Source: Flectonema sp. DT1601 (Eukaryota; Euglenozoa; Diplonemea; Diplonemida; Diplonemidae). From it: 64,000 nt of DNA. Positions 19,106-30,686 of this stretch are shown in pieces (positions within the stretch are counted from its first letter, which is position 1; each line of letters opens with the position of its first letter). The position numbers and the translations under genes were made by a program. The DNA is taken from positions 186,001 to 250,000 of the forward strand of contig OZ025828.1 in the NCBI GenBank assembly GCA_964019425.1. Direction: 5' to 3'. Under the pieces are notes generated by a model. That model saw only the letters and a program-made list of their open reading frames with translations. It did no database searches and was not told the DNA's origin.

Positions 19106-20266
19106 TTAAGTGTGGTCTAAATTATATCGAATTTTTTCAACGTCAACAGCATCGTCTCTCAGAGCTTGTTTAAAAGAATGAGTTTTATTAGCTTTCATTT
19201 CTTCATAAACAGCAGTTGATTCATCGTCGTTGACAACATCTTCTTGAGTGTGAAGTTTGAATCCAGTTGAATTCTCGAGGTCCTTAACAGCACTTGCTGT
19301 CTTTTTTACGAAAGAACGAGTCCACGACAACACGTCATCAGTTATAGTGTAGACACATGCTCCAGTCAGGATACCAACCCATCCAAAGATGGTTCCGAGA
19401 AGATCGAAAATAGAACTTCCGTCTTTTTGCGAGACGGTTGTAATAGAAAACGATGCCGGTTGGATCCTAACTTCATAGTATGAATGTGAATACTTACTTA
19501 ATTGCGTCACATCAATTGTTGTGAGGTTCATATAGTCCACAAGACGTGAAACGTCTGCGTTGCAATCTCCCTGACAGAATATCGAAAGAGATTGTTGCAT
19601 GATCGCTACTTGGCCTAACCCAACAGTAATGTATTTAACACTGTTTTTTGATGGTAGTTTTTTATCTTTATTCCACTGGGCGGCGTTGTTGTCCCAGTTG
19701 GATTCCAATCTCGACTTCGAATTACCATCAAACACAACACCGTTATCTGTTGATACCGTCGATGATAAATACATCACCGTAGTCGATAATTCATTCAAGA
19801 AGGGTGAACATAAAGTAGTTATGTCCAAAGGATTTACAATTGAATTATCAGTTGTACTTTTAACAGCAAATTTCAAAGTCAAATGCTCTGCTAAATTAGT
19901 GTAAGTTATTCCAATCCTGGACATCTTCTTAGGGTTCAGTAAGAATGCTGAGTGAAGGTATGAAGAGCTTAGTTTTCGTTCGTTTTCTCTCCATCCTTCA
20001 TGAACTCTTTCCATTGACTGAATGCATTGGATATCACCGAATGTACAAGATACTAAATCCATATAACAGGCTCCATTCTTTCCTAAGAACCCGTCAAACA
20101 TAATCCAAGGAAGATCCAACGAAGGAATCCGAACGACATCAACCTCAGAACTGGGTTTAGAACCGTTTTTTTTATAATCTAATGCTAGGAAAACAACAAC
20201 TGGAACCAACGCCAACCAAAGCAATCGATGTGCCAGCCAGCGAAGCCGGGCTGTGAGGGTACCCAT
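19106..20266 (-). CDS. Two-membrane-span protein with large lumenal domain
   Basis: This is a 386-residue protein. A basic N-terminus is followed by one membrane span (about 13-30, LLWLALVPVVVFLAL), then about 260 residues of polar sequence with several cysteines and possible N-glycosylation sites, a second span (about 292-314, LLGTIFGWVGILTGACVYTI) and a charged tail. This topology, together with YEVRIQPASFSITTVSQ just before the second span, resembles Erv41/Erv46-type cargo receptors of the early secretory pathway. The similarity is topological only and I do not assign the family. Upstream of the ATG, GTCTTATTTTATAG ends 14 bases before the start, a candidate acceptor. Confidence 0.7.
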   Translation of the reverse strand: MGTLTARLRWLAHRLLWLALVPVVVFLALDYKKNGSKPSSEVDVVRIPSLDLPWIMFDGFLGKNGACYMDLVSCTFGDIQCIQSMERVHEGWRENERKLSSSYLHSAFLLNPKKMSRIGITYTNLAEHLTLKFAVKSTTDNSIVNPLDITTLCSPFLNELSTTVMYLSSTVSTDNGVVFDGNSKSRLESNWDNNAAQWNKDKKLPSKNSVKYITVGLGQVAIMQQSLSIFCQGDCNADVSRLVDYMNLTTIDVTQLSKYSHSYYEVRIQPASFSITTVSQKDGSSIFDLLGTIFGWVGILTGACVYTITDDVLSWTRSFVKKTASAVKDLENSTGFKLHTQEDVVNDDESTAVYEEMKANKTHSFKQALRDDAVDVEKIRYNLDHT

Positions 20267-20561
20267 TGAGTTGTTTTACACTATAAAATAAGACTGTTAT
20301 GAATACCAAAACAAGAATTACATGGAAACTGCACAACGTGTAAATCAATAAGAAAAATAAATTATTTTTTTTTTTTTTAGAACCAAATACTACTTTTTTT
20401 TTTTTTTTTTTTTTTTGGAAAAAAAAAACTGTGAAAGAACTGTACGAAGAGAGGACCACAAAGAATCTTATTACCGATTTTTTAAAATATTCCCATTGCG
20501 GGAATCAGTTTATTAAATTATCCCTACCTGCTACCGTTAGAGAGAGCTCGCGGGAATCAGT

Positions 20562-22058
20562 TCAAATATCACACACAGATAATAACTTGTCCTTACCTGC
20601 TATGATTACTTTTTTAAATTTCTTAGAATCCTCATCAACCACAACATCAATACAAGAACTACGAATACAACTTTTTAATAAGTTCAGAGAAATCATTGTA
20701 TCTCTACAGGGAGTCTCTGTTGAAAAATCGATCGACCAAAGACACAATAAACAGTCCTGAGACGTTACTAGCAACGAGTCTCCGTAAGACTGTATAACTG
20801 AAACAGGAGAATTGTAATTTTTTATTGTCCGATGCGAACAGTCTCTTGTCGATAATAAAATTAATAATCCAGAAACACCATTCACGACGACGTGATTTTC
20901 ATCATTAATAAAGCTGATTGACTCAATGTGTTCATCGTGTTTATATGAAGACATCCAGGTATCGTCACACTCAACTGAAATATAACGATCACCGTGAGAA
21001 GCAACAACAACATCAAAACCGACAAGCAAATCAATTATTGGAGCGGTATTCCTTCGGAATTTCTTATGTTGAGTTCCAGTTATACTATCCCACGATGATA
21101 TATGACCATCACGTGTAGCAGCATGTATAAACCTTCCATTCAAAGAAGGTTTCAAGACAGATAAAGACATAGAGCTGTCAGTAATAGCACAGTCATGTTG
21201 TGGAGTATTAATTGGTAGTTTTTCTTTACGTAAATCGTAGATAGAAAAACTTGGTGGTGTCGGCTGTGTTGCTGTTGATAAGGCCATAAAATAATAATCT
21301 CCAAAACCAGCCAAAAGACTTCTAGAAATCTTTTCAGACTCATCAATCACTTTTAGTAATGTCAATGTTAATGTTTGAGAATCTTTCGATTTTTTTAAAC
21401 AAAATCCACTCGGTTTTTTTAATGAATACAAGCATACTCTACGTCCTGTTCTTGCAACCAACCAAACCTCTCTATGTCTTACCAAATGATTAATATCAAT
21501 AACAGCATTCATACAATGTACTGAAACTTTTAATTGCGTATCTAAAGTTGCCATGTCACGCACACTCAACTCACCTTTCTCATCACCGGTTGCAATATAT
21601 GTTTTTTTATTATAATTAATTATAGTCATGGTAGTGATTTTGCTGTTCACAGAACGGCTTATTGGTGTTAAAGAGGAGCGAATAACCGTCCTGGAACTTG
21701 AAGTAGTTTGCCTTGCGCAAATGATACTCCAAGGGTTGTAGGATCTCGATAGTTTTGATGATGTTCTTTGATCACAAAAAGAAAAGATAATTTGAATAAC
21801 TGTCCCTGGTAGGATCGTTATACTAGTAGATATTGTTGTTGTTGATTCTTGCATTGAGTGATTAGACCATCCGCTGCTGTTCGACCCAAGTGAAGCTGCA
21901 AATAGTTGTTTCATACTTACATCTACGACTCCTCCTCCTTTCTTTCTCAAGACATCATTATCAATAGTTTTACAACCAGATAATTTACTTTGAGAACCAT
22001 TCAATGTTCTATAAGCTAAAGACGCTATTATGGTGGCGTTTCTCGCTTCATCTGACAT
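20562..22058 (-). CDS. WD40-like beta-propeller protein
   Basis: This is a 498-residue soluble protein. After a low-complexity N-terminus (about 1-130), it shows degenerate WD-type blades. Examples are KTYIATGDEKGELSVRDMAT near 155, RFIHAATRDGHISSWDSITG near 305, NHVVVNGVSGLLILLSTRDC near 385 and GDSLLVTSQDCLLCLWSID near 415. The final blade ends KVIIAGKDKLLSVCDI. Segment 78-95 (ILPGTVIQIIFSFCDQRTSS) looks like part of an F-box helix pair, so a substrate adaptor of an SCF ubiquitin ligase is possible but unproven. The ATG at 22058 follows a long A run and CAG (22075-22077) by 16 bases. This A-rich acceptor resembles the cis-intron 3' ends in this window. Confidence 0.7.
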   Translation of the reverse strand: MSDEARNATIIASLAYRTLNGSQSKLSGCKTIDNDVLRKKGGGVVDVSMKQLFAASLGSNSSGWSNHSMQESTTTISTSITILPGTVIQIIFSFCDQRTSSKLSRSYNPWSIICARQTTSSSRTVIRSSLTPISRSVNSKITTMTIINYNKKTYIATGDEKGELSVRDMATLDTQLKVSVHCMNAVIDINHLVRHREVWLVARTGRRVCLYSLKKPSGFCLKKSKDSQTLTLTLLKVIDESEKISRSLLAGFGDYYFMALSTATQPTPPSFSIYDLRKEKLPINTPQHDCAITDSSMSLSVLKPSLNGRFIHAATRDGHISSWDSITGTQHKKFRRNTAPIIDLLVGFDVVVASHGDRYISVECDDTWMSSYKHDEHIESISFINDENHVVVNGVSGLLILLSTRDCSHRTIKNYNSPVSVIQSYGDSLLVTSQDCLLCLWSIDFSTETPCRDTMISLNLLKSCIRSSCIDVVVDEDSKKFKKVIIAGKDKLLSVCDI

Positions 22059-22678
22059 GTTTGTGTAAATAGAACTGTTTTTTTTTTTTTTTTGAAATAA
22101 TTTAATTTAAAATGACATAGTCACTGACAACAGAGTGATCGACTGATAATATTATTATTTTCATATTAACACCTGGGTGAAGAGAGATAGCATAAACGAT
22201 ACTGACTACAGAGTAAGGCTCTACCAAAAAGGTCAGGAAAACCCTTTTTTTGTCCAAAAAAAAAAAAAAAAATCGACGAACGTGAACTTTGGTTTTTAAT
22301 GAACATAATTACTTTTTTTTTTTTTAAATGCCGGGAAGAAAACATATGTGCTCTGTTTGCTTTCTTTGTCAGCTGGAATTCGTATCTGAGAAAATTGGTA
22401 GTTCTTAAAAGTGTAAGCTTCTTTTTTTTCCCCTCTGTTTTTTTTTTTTTTTTTTTTTTTTTCAATTCCTAATTCGTTCGCAACTAATTACTATGGTATA
22501 AACACAAAAACAAAAACAAAAAAAAGTGGACGATTTGGGTGACGATAACGTAAAGGAGAAAAAGAACAAAAAAAAAAAAAAAAGAGAAAAAAAAAGATTT
22601 TAAATTTTTGTTGTATAAAAAAAAAAGTCTGTACAAGGGCAGGAGACAAGAAACACCCCCACGAAGGGATTCAGATTT

Positions 22679-22710
<32 letters not shown>

Positions 22711-23632
22711 CAAAAAGTCTGCCTTCTTAAACCATATTTCTTCGTGTTGAAATCGGTAAACAAATAACAATGTGTTGAGTCCATGACACATTCCGTAAGG
22801 TATATTTCCACGTAAACTGAACATAACGCAACCCCTAATGGTACTTAGGTCAACCGGTTGTAGAAACGAAGTCTGTAGATACGCTTGTGATATTGCAGTG
22901 AAGCGACTGCCTTACCAAAATTAAAATTATCAAAGAAACAAACGGGGAATGAGGAGAGCAACAGCTCACACGCACACTTGCGGCTTGGTAGAATTTTTCA
23001 CAACCGGAAAAAAAAAGAAGAAAAGAGAATATTACTCACAATGAAGACCGTTTCAATACAAAAAATAAAAAAACTGTATCGAAAAAGTAATCACACGATG
23101 TTAATTTTTAACTTCAACAACGTCTCAATTAATTCCGCTCCCGCCAGCTGTCAGAGTCGCCTAAGGCGTAGTACTCTTCCACACAAAGAAAAGAAGAAAA
23201 AAAAAGAAAGGACCATACTGAGAATGTAGCAACATATAATTCAAATCGATGGAGCTGAAAGGCTCAACAAGGACATAACCTAATTCTAAAAAGTAATAAC
23301 ATAAGTGTTAGAATATCATCTTTTAGTTTTATTTATTTATTTATTTTTTTTTTTAACATTCAGTCAGGGGATTTTTCTCACCTAATCACTTAAGAACTAC
23401 AAGGATTAAAAAAAAAAAAAAAAGGAAAATGAAAATGAAAATGAAATTCAAACATATAACCTAAGCACTTTTACTATAACTGCAAAACATAACGGATGAC
23501 CTTACATTAAAATTAAAAAAAAAAAAAACTTAAAACTTTTTTTAAGTTTTTTTTTCTTTTTTTTTTTTTCCAACCAACTATTTTTTTTCCCTCAATTGCT
23601 TCTAGGCTAAGAATAATGCCGATCAGGGGGTC
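22059..23632. other. 1.57-kb intergenic region of A/T homopolymers
   Basis: This region carries many homopolymers (for example T at 22438-22462, A at 22567-22583, T at 22683-22710). The part from 22820 to 23300 is more complex in sequence, but I find no conserved frame, RNA or repeat. Confidence 0.55.
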
Positions 23633-25053
23633 TTAATCACCAATAGCCTTATAAAATCCTCTACCAACTGGCAAGTGAGAACCTGCTGTTCTTCGAATGT
23701 AGGAGTCACACTGTTTAGTTATGTTATTTTATTTAATTTCTTTTTTTAAAAAAAAAATAACTAACAAAGCGAATAAACAAAAACACATACCCTAGCAGTC
23801 TTTGATTTAAAAACAGATGATGGCCGATTATCCCTGACGTCACCCATACCAGTTGGTCGTTCTGCATACATTATGGGAGTGGACTCATTTTCGATAGAAG
23901 CATTCTGGTAAGTACATCTAGGGACAGTTGATTTGAACGCATGACCAAAGTTTCTCCTCGTCTCACCCACTTCAGTTCCTGGCATGTGACCTGTACTAAA
24001 TGATGATTTTGAACTTTTATTAAGTCCCACCAAATGACCTTTTCCAGGACCAGCAGACCTACTTCGAAACGCTGGAGATGGTGATGCGCTTTTTAAGAAA
24101 CCGATTCCTGGAGCTGCTTTCAATTCATGAAAAGGTATTGGAGAAGTTATAGGAACGTGACCAGTACCTGCGCCTGGTACTTTTGAAGCAAACACTGCAG
24201 AGCTACTTTTTGATTTCTTTTGATTTGGGTGTAGCTGATGTGCTTGCTGTGCCTGTAAACTCTTAAAACTTGTGAACACACTTCCATCAGCTGGACTTGC
24301 AAGGTGAGAATTATTCGCCAAATGTCCCAGACCTGGTCCTCTTATTCCAGACTTGAATGATGAGCTGGGTCTGTTGTTTTTACTTCCCGGTTTGGGCCAC
24401 TCACCACCAGAGATCGGACCTGAAACATGAGACATAGCATCTATGTGTGCTGTTCCAACTCCTTTTGTTTTTGATCGGAAAACTGCAGAAGGAGTTCGAG
24501 GTTTTCGAGGAATAACGGTCTCATTAAGTCCAGGAGGTGGAGTTGCAAATGTTGTTCCATTTGTAGCAGCAGAATAGAACGACGACCTTCTAACTGAATT
24601 ATTACTTGGAGCATTTGATACTGTCGGTTCATGTGATGCTGATCGACGCATCGCCCTCCCAGATGATATTGAAGGAGGATCTTGAAGTGTCGTTGGAGAT
24701 ACGGCAGTCTGCTTCGTAACTGAAGGAGGATCTTTAGCATATCGATAACGATTAGCACGTTTCATAACCGCATCGAGAGCTTCTATACGTTTGTCCATTT
24801 TTGTAGGCATCGATGGATGGTATGATCGATCCTCGTCAATACATTCCTCAAATGTTGGAAGTGATCCAGTATCTGTGTCTTCTACAACAGGGGAAGGTGG
24901 AGGTGTTGGTGATACTATGGGTGATAATAATTTCACCCTCAACCCATTCCTACCCGGTGGTTTCGGTCTCGAATGCACATTCCTTTCATCCCTTGGCAAA
25001 TCACCCAGACTCGCTGATCTGACAACCACGTCTTTCCCATCTTTATTTCTCAT
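23633..25053 (-). CDS. PG-rich (STPGR/SHIPPO-like) repeat protein, two exons
   Basis: This is a probable microtubule-associated protein of the axoneme. Exon 1 is 25053-23791 (421 codons). An 80-nt intron (23790-23711, GTATGT...AAACAG) follows, then exon 2 at 23710-23633 adds 25 residues ending GSHLPVGRGFYKAIGD. Reading through the intron would instead give a tail of hydrophobic nonsense, so the spliced form is preferred. The protein is Pro/Ser rich with a spaced motif, SxxFxSKxxGxGxGHh: FRSKTKGVGTAHI, FKSGIRGPGLGHL, FASKVPGAGTGHV, FRSRSAGPGKGHL and FKSTVPRCTYQN. The exon-2 sequence SHLPVGRGFY completes one more repeat. The pattern resembles sperm-tail PG-rich repeats (ODF3/CIMAP family) but with GxGH in place of GPGxY, so the assignment is tentative. 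Confidence 0.75.
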
Positions 25054-26515
25054 ATTCTTATTTTTTTTTTTTTCCCCTTTATATTTCTATGTCCACAAAA
25101 AAAAATTTAAATAAAGTTTTTGTTGTTAGAAAATGATAAAATTTAACAGGTCGGGGTGCTACAGTACACTCTCCTCTTCTGTCTTTTTTTTATCCTTTTT
25201 TTTTTTTTTTTTTTTCCACCAGTTTATGGGGTAGCATAAAAACTAAATGCTGACAACAAGGTCAATATACTATACTATAAAAGGGATTAATTCTGTGAGC
25301 AAAAAAAAACCCACGAGCTTTTTTTTTTTCAGAAAATCTCTCCTATTTTCTACAACAACAGAGTTATTCGTCGTCAATGGTTTTCTTTTTTTTTTTTTTT
25401 TTTTTTTTTTCCTTACTTCCGTTTTCCTTAGTTAGCAAAGCAATCTCGTGAGGGGACGTAAAAAAAACAAAAAAAAAAATTACACGAATTTTTTTTTTTT
25501 TTTCTTCAGCCCAAATTCACGAGAATATCCATTTACAGTTAAGAAGGAAAAAAAAAAAAAAAAAGGAAAATTTGTAAGCTACCAGACCAGGGTGCTTAAT
25601 TACGAAATTATGAAACAGGCCAGTGTGTGAAGGCTAGGTACGTCTACCTGTTAACAGTTTTTTTTTTTTTTTTTTTTTTTTCTAGGTGATCACAGAAAAA
25701 GAAAGAAAACATTGATATCTCAAGTAAAAAAAAAAAAATAATAATAATAAATAACATTTTTTTCCCTTCCAAGTACTAAGAAACATAACGAAGATGGTAA
25801 CACTTAAGATAAAAACCGCAAAATTCTTATTTTGTAAAGGTAGAAGTGGAAAAAAAAAAAAAAAAAAAAAAAAACAGAATCGCTACGCGCTAAGACGAAG
25901 AGAAGCAAGTATTTTCCTCAGCAAGCAGTGCGACAAAAATTCGCATCCCCCACCACACAAGCATAAGGCTCACTAATCGCCTAAATTGTTACCTTTTGAC
26001 GAGGAGGGAAAAACGGAAGGGGGAAAGCAGAACACACTGTTTTTTTTTTTTTTGTTATATTTTTTTTTTTTGAGAGAGAACAGAAGAATAAAAGCACCAC
26101 TACAATGTGGCCAAAACATCGAGGAAAGATGAGGAACATGCCCTGCCATTCCCAATGTTTATTTTTGTGTATCGCAAATCGCTCGGAACGAACCACCAAG
26201 GCTAGATGAAAAAGGAGGATTTACCCTTTTTTAGAGATGGGTTCCTATGTAGTTATTTTTCAAAGACGGGGGGGAAGCAAAATCCTTTTTAGTGACAAAG
26301 TGTAGTAGCACACAGATATTAGTGTGAATTTCCTTTTTTTTTTTTTTTTTTTTTTTTGTTCTTTTTGTACAAATGCGCTGACCTCCAATTAAAAGCCGAC
26401 TATTTTTATTTTTTAAAAAAAAAAAAAATTTTTTTTCTTCTAAAACTACTACTCATTAAGAGGGGGGGAAAAAAAAAAGAAAAAAAAAAAAGAAGAAGAA
26501 AAACAAAACAATTCC
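25054..26515. other. 1.46-kb intergenic region, nearly all homopolymer-rich
   Basis: Runs of T or A of 15 or more bases recur about every 100 bases (25196-25216, 25386-25410, 25489-25503, 25659-25681, 25849-25874, 26336-26357, 26469-26491). No gene is supported. Confidence 0.6.
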
Positions 26516-29500
26516 CTAACAGCAAATCTTTAGTGCTGTTTCTCTCTTAATCGAGTACGTAGTGGTTTCTTTAATCCTTTTTAACGTTGCCTCATCCTCG
26601 GAAGTCTGAGGAATACGAACAGCCACTGATACCTTTAAATGACGCCAACTAATCTGAAGATCATTTTTAGCTGCCTGAACATGTTCATTCGGTTCTAATT
26701 TATTATAGCGATGACCCTCATTAGTAAGGTAGATATCCCAGTCGGTAGGTGCTTCGTCATCCAGCTGAAGAGCTTGCTTGATTCTTCCACGCAACGATTC
26801 AGTCGTATCGGAGTGTAAGGTATATATTAAAAACCCATCACCATAATAAGCATAAGCAGTGTTTCCGTATTTACCTAAACTGTTGCTGTCTACTACCAGT
26901 CGAAGTACTTCAATGATTTCTTGTTGTTCATCTTCAACGAGGGAACCATCAACATTTCTTATTCTATCAGGAGTCTTGCATAGTCTCCATGATATGTCTT
27001 TATTCCAACTGTTGAATCTAATGTTTTGAGAATCATAATAATAAACATCTTCAATGTCTCTCTTTTTTGAATCTCCGATGACACATAAATCACACGCTTC
27101 ACTATCAGTAATCTCATCGTGGTCATCACCCACAAGCTGTTTATGAAGCTCTTGAACATTTGTTATGAGAAGTGACGTTTCCATTGGAGTGTTGTAAGAC
27201 ACATCAGCGAAATACTTTATTCGTGATAACACCTTACCATGACCAGTAACTACTCTTAGAGGGATTTCTTCTCTACGTTCTGCTTCTTTGACTGGTAATT
27301 CTATCACGTCGTAGTATAACTTTTTAACTTTTGCATATTTTTCCAACGATCCTTGCAACTCATGAAGGTCAATCGCCCTTTCAGTTGGTCTGTTGTATAT
27401 ATTGTGATGACTGTATAGCCTAGTATGATCCGGAGATGATTCTATCACATTTGCTATTTTACCGACAACAGCTTCAATTTTGTCCGTAGTTCGAACCTTG
27501 ATGGAGAACTTTTTTTTGTCGTCAACGGAATCTTCAATTACGTCAAATGGTCTGGGATAGACGTCAACGGTTATGAGGTGAAGCTTATCGAGATAGTAGT
27601 TTTCGGCTGAGCTATATTCAGGAGAGAGTACCTTTTGAAAGATTAAGATCAATCCCCTTCCGTGATTCAGAGATTTCGTGAAGATTCCTTCTAAATTCAA
27701 TTCCTGCACCTCCTCAACGGTATCCGTGTCAGTTTCCGAAAAACAAATTATTTTTTCTCCTTCTGAAGGTTGATTTTTTGCTAATCTGATATACTCGCGT
27801 TGAATTTCTTTGAAATCGACTTCACACGAAGGAGAAGTAGGATCCTGTTGTCTGAAAACATAGTGTCCAATCGTCTTGAGGGGATGATCACCTGAAGTTG
27901 GATCGTATTCCTTAATAAAGACAATATTAGTCGGATTGATACCTGCCATTTGACGAAAGCCAAGATGACCAGTTAGGTGTTGTGGATCGTTGTGAGACTC
28001 TTTTATTACGTCAGCCTTTGGAATGAGTTGGATGAATATTCCATATTCCTTTATTTTATCTATCCAGTAATCGATACGACCAAAGATGGATTCAAGGATC
28101 TTATTATCAGGATTTAGAAGTTCAGTAACTCTATCTTTATTAATCTTCCACATGTTTATTGTGAACGATTCAGGTACTTTGAATCTTTCTAGAACAGCTT
28201 CGCGTAGATCAGTGACGGTTGACTCGGCTACTATTCGAAATGTTTTAGTGGCGTCATTTAGACTGTCGTAGTTTATTAGATTTGATATTCCACTTTTATA
28301 ACCATCATAGATATCTTCAATAGAGATCATTCTTATCTTGTAGTGAGTACGAGCGTCTTGACGTTCTCGTTCTTCTTCTGCCTGAGCTTCGATTTCTTTC
28401 ATCAGCCTTGCTTTCACATTATCCATTACTACCTCAGACGGTGCACTGTACACTGCAGTTGCTAACTGTTTTCTTATATATGTGAGGTAGTAAGCATTGC
28501 TGCAATCCTCTCTGACGTGACCCCACTTGTCGGTGTAGACTCGACCGAAATTACTCTCAACAGCTTCTTCTTCACTGACTTGGGTAACGCGAGAATCATC
28601 AAATTTCAACCAAGGCCCTTGATTTGGTCTAATGTAACACACATAGTGTCCTCCGAATATTGATCCAGAATGAACCATGACAGAATGCAGAACATAAATA
28701 TGACGTTCTTCTGGTTCAACGAAGAACGTACCTTGACGACTACCAAGAGAACAATGAGATCCATCGGTACTAGTTCTTGGTAATTCATTCTCTCCTGGTG
28801 TAAGACAACTACTTGATGGGGTTGCAACTCCAGTTTTTTGAGGTGTCGTTTGCGGTGTTGTTCCACTCTTAGCTTCAACATAGTTTGTAAGATCGATCTC
28901 AGTCTCGAATGTGAATCTCTCGTTTACTTTTACTTGTTTTAGTTTTTCCATATCGAAATCAAATCTTTTTAGATGACACATCAGTATTGGTGGGAGTTTT
29001 TTAAAAACACAACCTCTTCTTGCCGGGTGTTTTTCTTTTCTTCCATCAGGAAATTCGACTTCGTATTTGTTATCACCGTCGAGAGTGTCTTCCTTGACGT
29101 ATTCATCAAATGCTCCTCGTAAAGATCCCATTCCCTTAACTACTAATGAGAGATCGTATATTTCTTCTGTTCGCCTTGACTGGTAATCAATATCTGTACA
29201 GCGAACGTAGTTTACGAGTTCTCCTCGGAAGAGTTTTCGAACGATGTTGTCGTGAGGATTGCTTGTCGTCTTCTTAATCCTTTCTGATAATGAATCCGTT
29301 AACACTCTTGAGAACTCTTGAATATCATGTTGAGTATCAGTCTCTCTCCCTGACCATCCAAATGATGTTGTCAACTCTTTCGTCGATGCCGCATCAGTCG
29401 TGGTCTGCAACAAAAAGAACAATTTCTGTAACTCCAAAGGAATCCCACTTTCAATTTGCATTTCATAAATACCAGTTCTAAAGTATGGAATGTGAAATAG

Positions 29501-30379
29501 TGTTTGAATGTATGAGTTTAGGTAACAAGTTGCTCCTTGATTCTTAATCCCGGCATACTTTTGTACCTCCTCTATATGATCATTTCTGTAAGGGAATACC
29601 GGTGCGTTGTTGTTGGTGAAATCTGGAAGCTCCAACTCATCAGGAGCTTTAAGTTCACCTTCCCTTGAAGTAGAAAATAACGGATCTTCAACTGGTGAGA
29701 CCCCAGCGTATGAATGATCGCTACTCCTATCCGAGTCACCAGTATTACTAACTTCACTGAATGTTCGACCTGGTAGGTTGTCATCGTAGTTATCAGGTGC
29801 TGAAGCGTGATAAAATGGATCATTATTAATATTGTCATCTTGACTAAGCTGATGAATTGGTTCCAATGACACTTCTTGCATGTCAGGAGCAGTAGAAGAG
29901 GTGACAAATTTCTTTACATCTCTCTCCGGTTCTGGTGCAATGAATGTCCCATTTCTAATTCTTTTCAACGTATCGAAGTACCGAAACGACGTATTCGCAA
30001 TTTTGAATGGTGCTACATTACTCGCGCTGTTTGTCGTAAACTCTTTCATCCAGACCATTATGCCTTTCCGTTTGTCATCATCTTCCCAGTCGTCCAAAAA
30101 ACTCACCACGCTGTTAAGTTTGTTAGTTGCTTTTCGCACAAGAAACTATTCCGCAATGATAAAATGCATACTCAAGCCAATCTTTTTCTTCGAAGTCCGT
30201 GTAAGTCGGCAGTTTGACACAATGGTCTTTGCCAAGTTCCTCTCTGAAGGTTCTCTTAAGCTGTTTTTTTTTTTTTCCCCTCCCCATCAGAGTATCTGCA
30301 AATAATAGTTATTAAAAAAAACAATACATACCCCTGCAGACATACTCTGCAGGGTTTCCGGGAGTTTCGGTATCGACAT
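26516..30379 (-). CDS. USP7: USP7-like ubiquitin hydrolase, three exons
   Basis: This is a deubiquitinating cysteine protease. Exons are 30379-30332 (16 codons, MSIPKLPETLQSMSAG), 30260-30172 and 30110-26516, joined across introns of 71 and 61 nt (GTATGT...AAAACAG; GTATGC...CTAAC...TTAACAG), giving 1243 residues. The exons keep frame, while the genomic frame upstream of the second acceptor meets a stop. The catalytic domain has the Cys box NQGATCYLNSY (about 240), QHDIQEFSR, LPPILMCHLKRFDFDMEK and the His box GSIFGGHYVCYI (about 533) with FDDSRV. The C-terminal half holds the ubiquitin-like modules typical of USP7 (VFIKEYDPTSGDHPLKTIGH; VKKLYYDVIELP). The N-terminal 150 residues do not look like the MATH/TRAF domain that human USP7 uses for substrates. 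The ATG follows CGCTCCCTGTCTAG by 28 bases. Confidence 0.9.
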
Positions 30380-30612
30380 CTTTCTCTTTACACCGGGAAA
30401 CTCCGCGCTAGACAGGGAGCGAAACAAAGCAATGGATGTGTGTGCGGGAGTTGAACCTCCTCTCACAACAATCCTGCAGTGGGGAAAAGGAAGTCAACAA
30501 AATAATACCAAACAACAACACACAAGAGTCTACTCTACAGGAGGCATCATCATCTTATTAATTACCTGACAAATAAACAAAAAAAAAGTACTATAAACTT
30601 GATGGCAATGAC

Positions 30613-30644
<32 letters not shown>

Positions 30645-30686
30645 GACCACATCATAAAAATGTGTTGTGTCGATATGATAACTTCT
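30380..30686. other. Intergenic region with a strong hairpin
   Basis: The region upstream of USP7 has an A run at 30619-30643 and a hairpin at 30434-30474, listed separately. Nothing else is seen. Confidence 0.6.
30434..30474. other. 41-base hairpin upstream of USP7
   Basis: Paired blocks are GGAT with ATCC, GTGTGTG with CACAACA (partial) and GGAG with CTCC around the loop TTGAAC. The minus strand also contains GGTTCAACTCC, matching the tRNA B-box consensus, but a tRNA T-stem does not form. It may be a tRNA-derived remnant or an upstream structural element. Confidence 0.4.
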
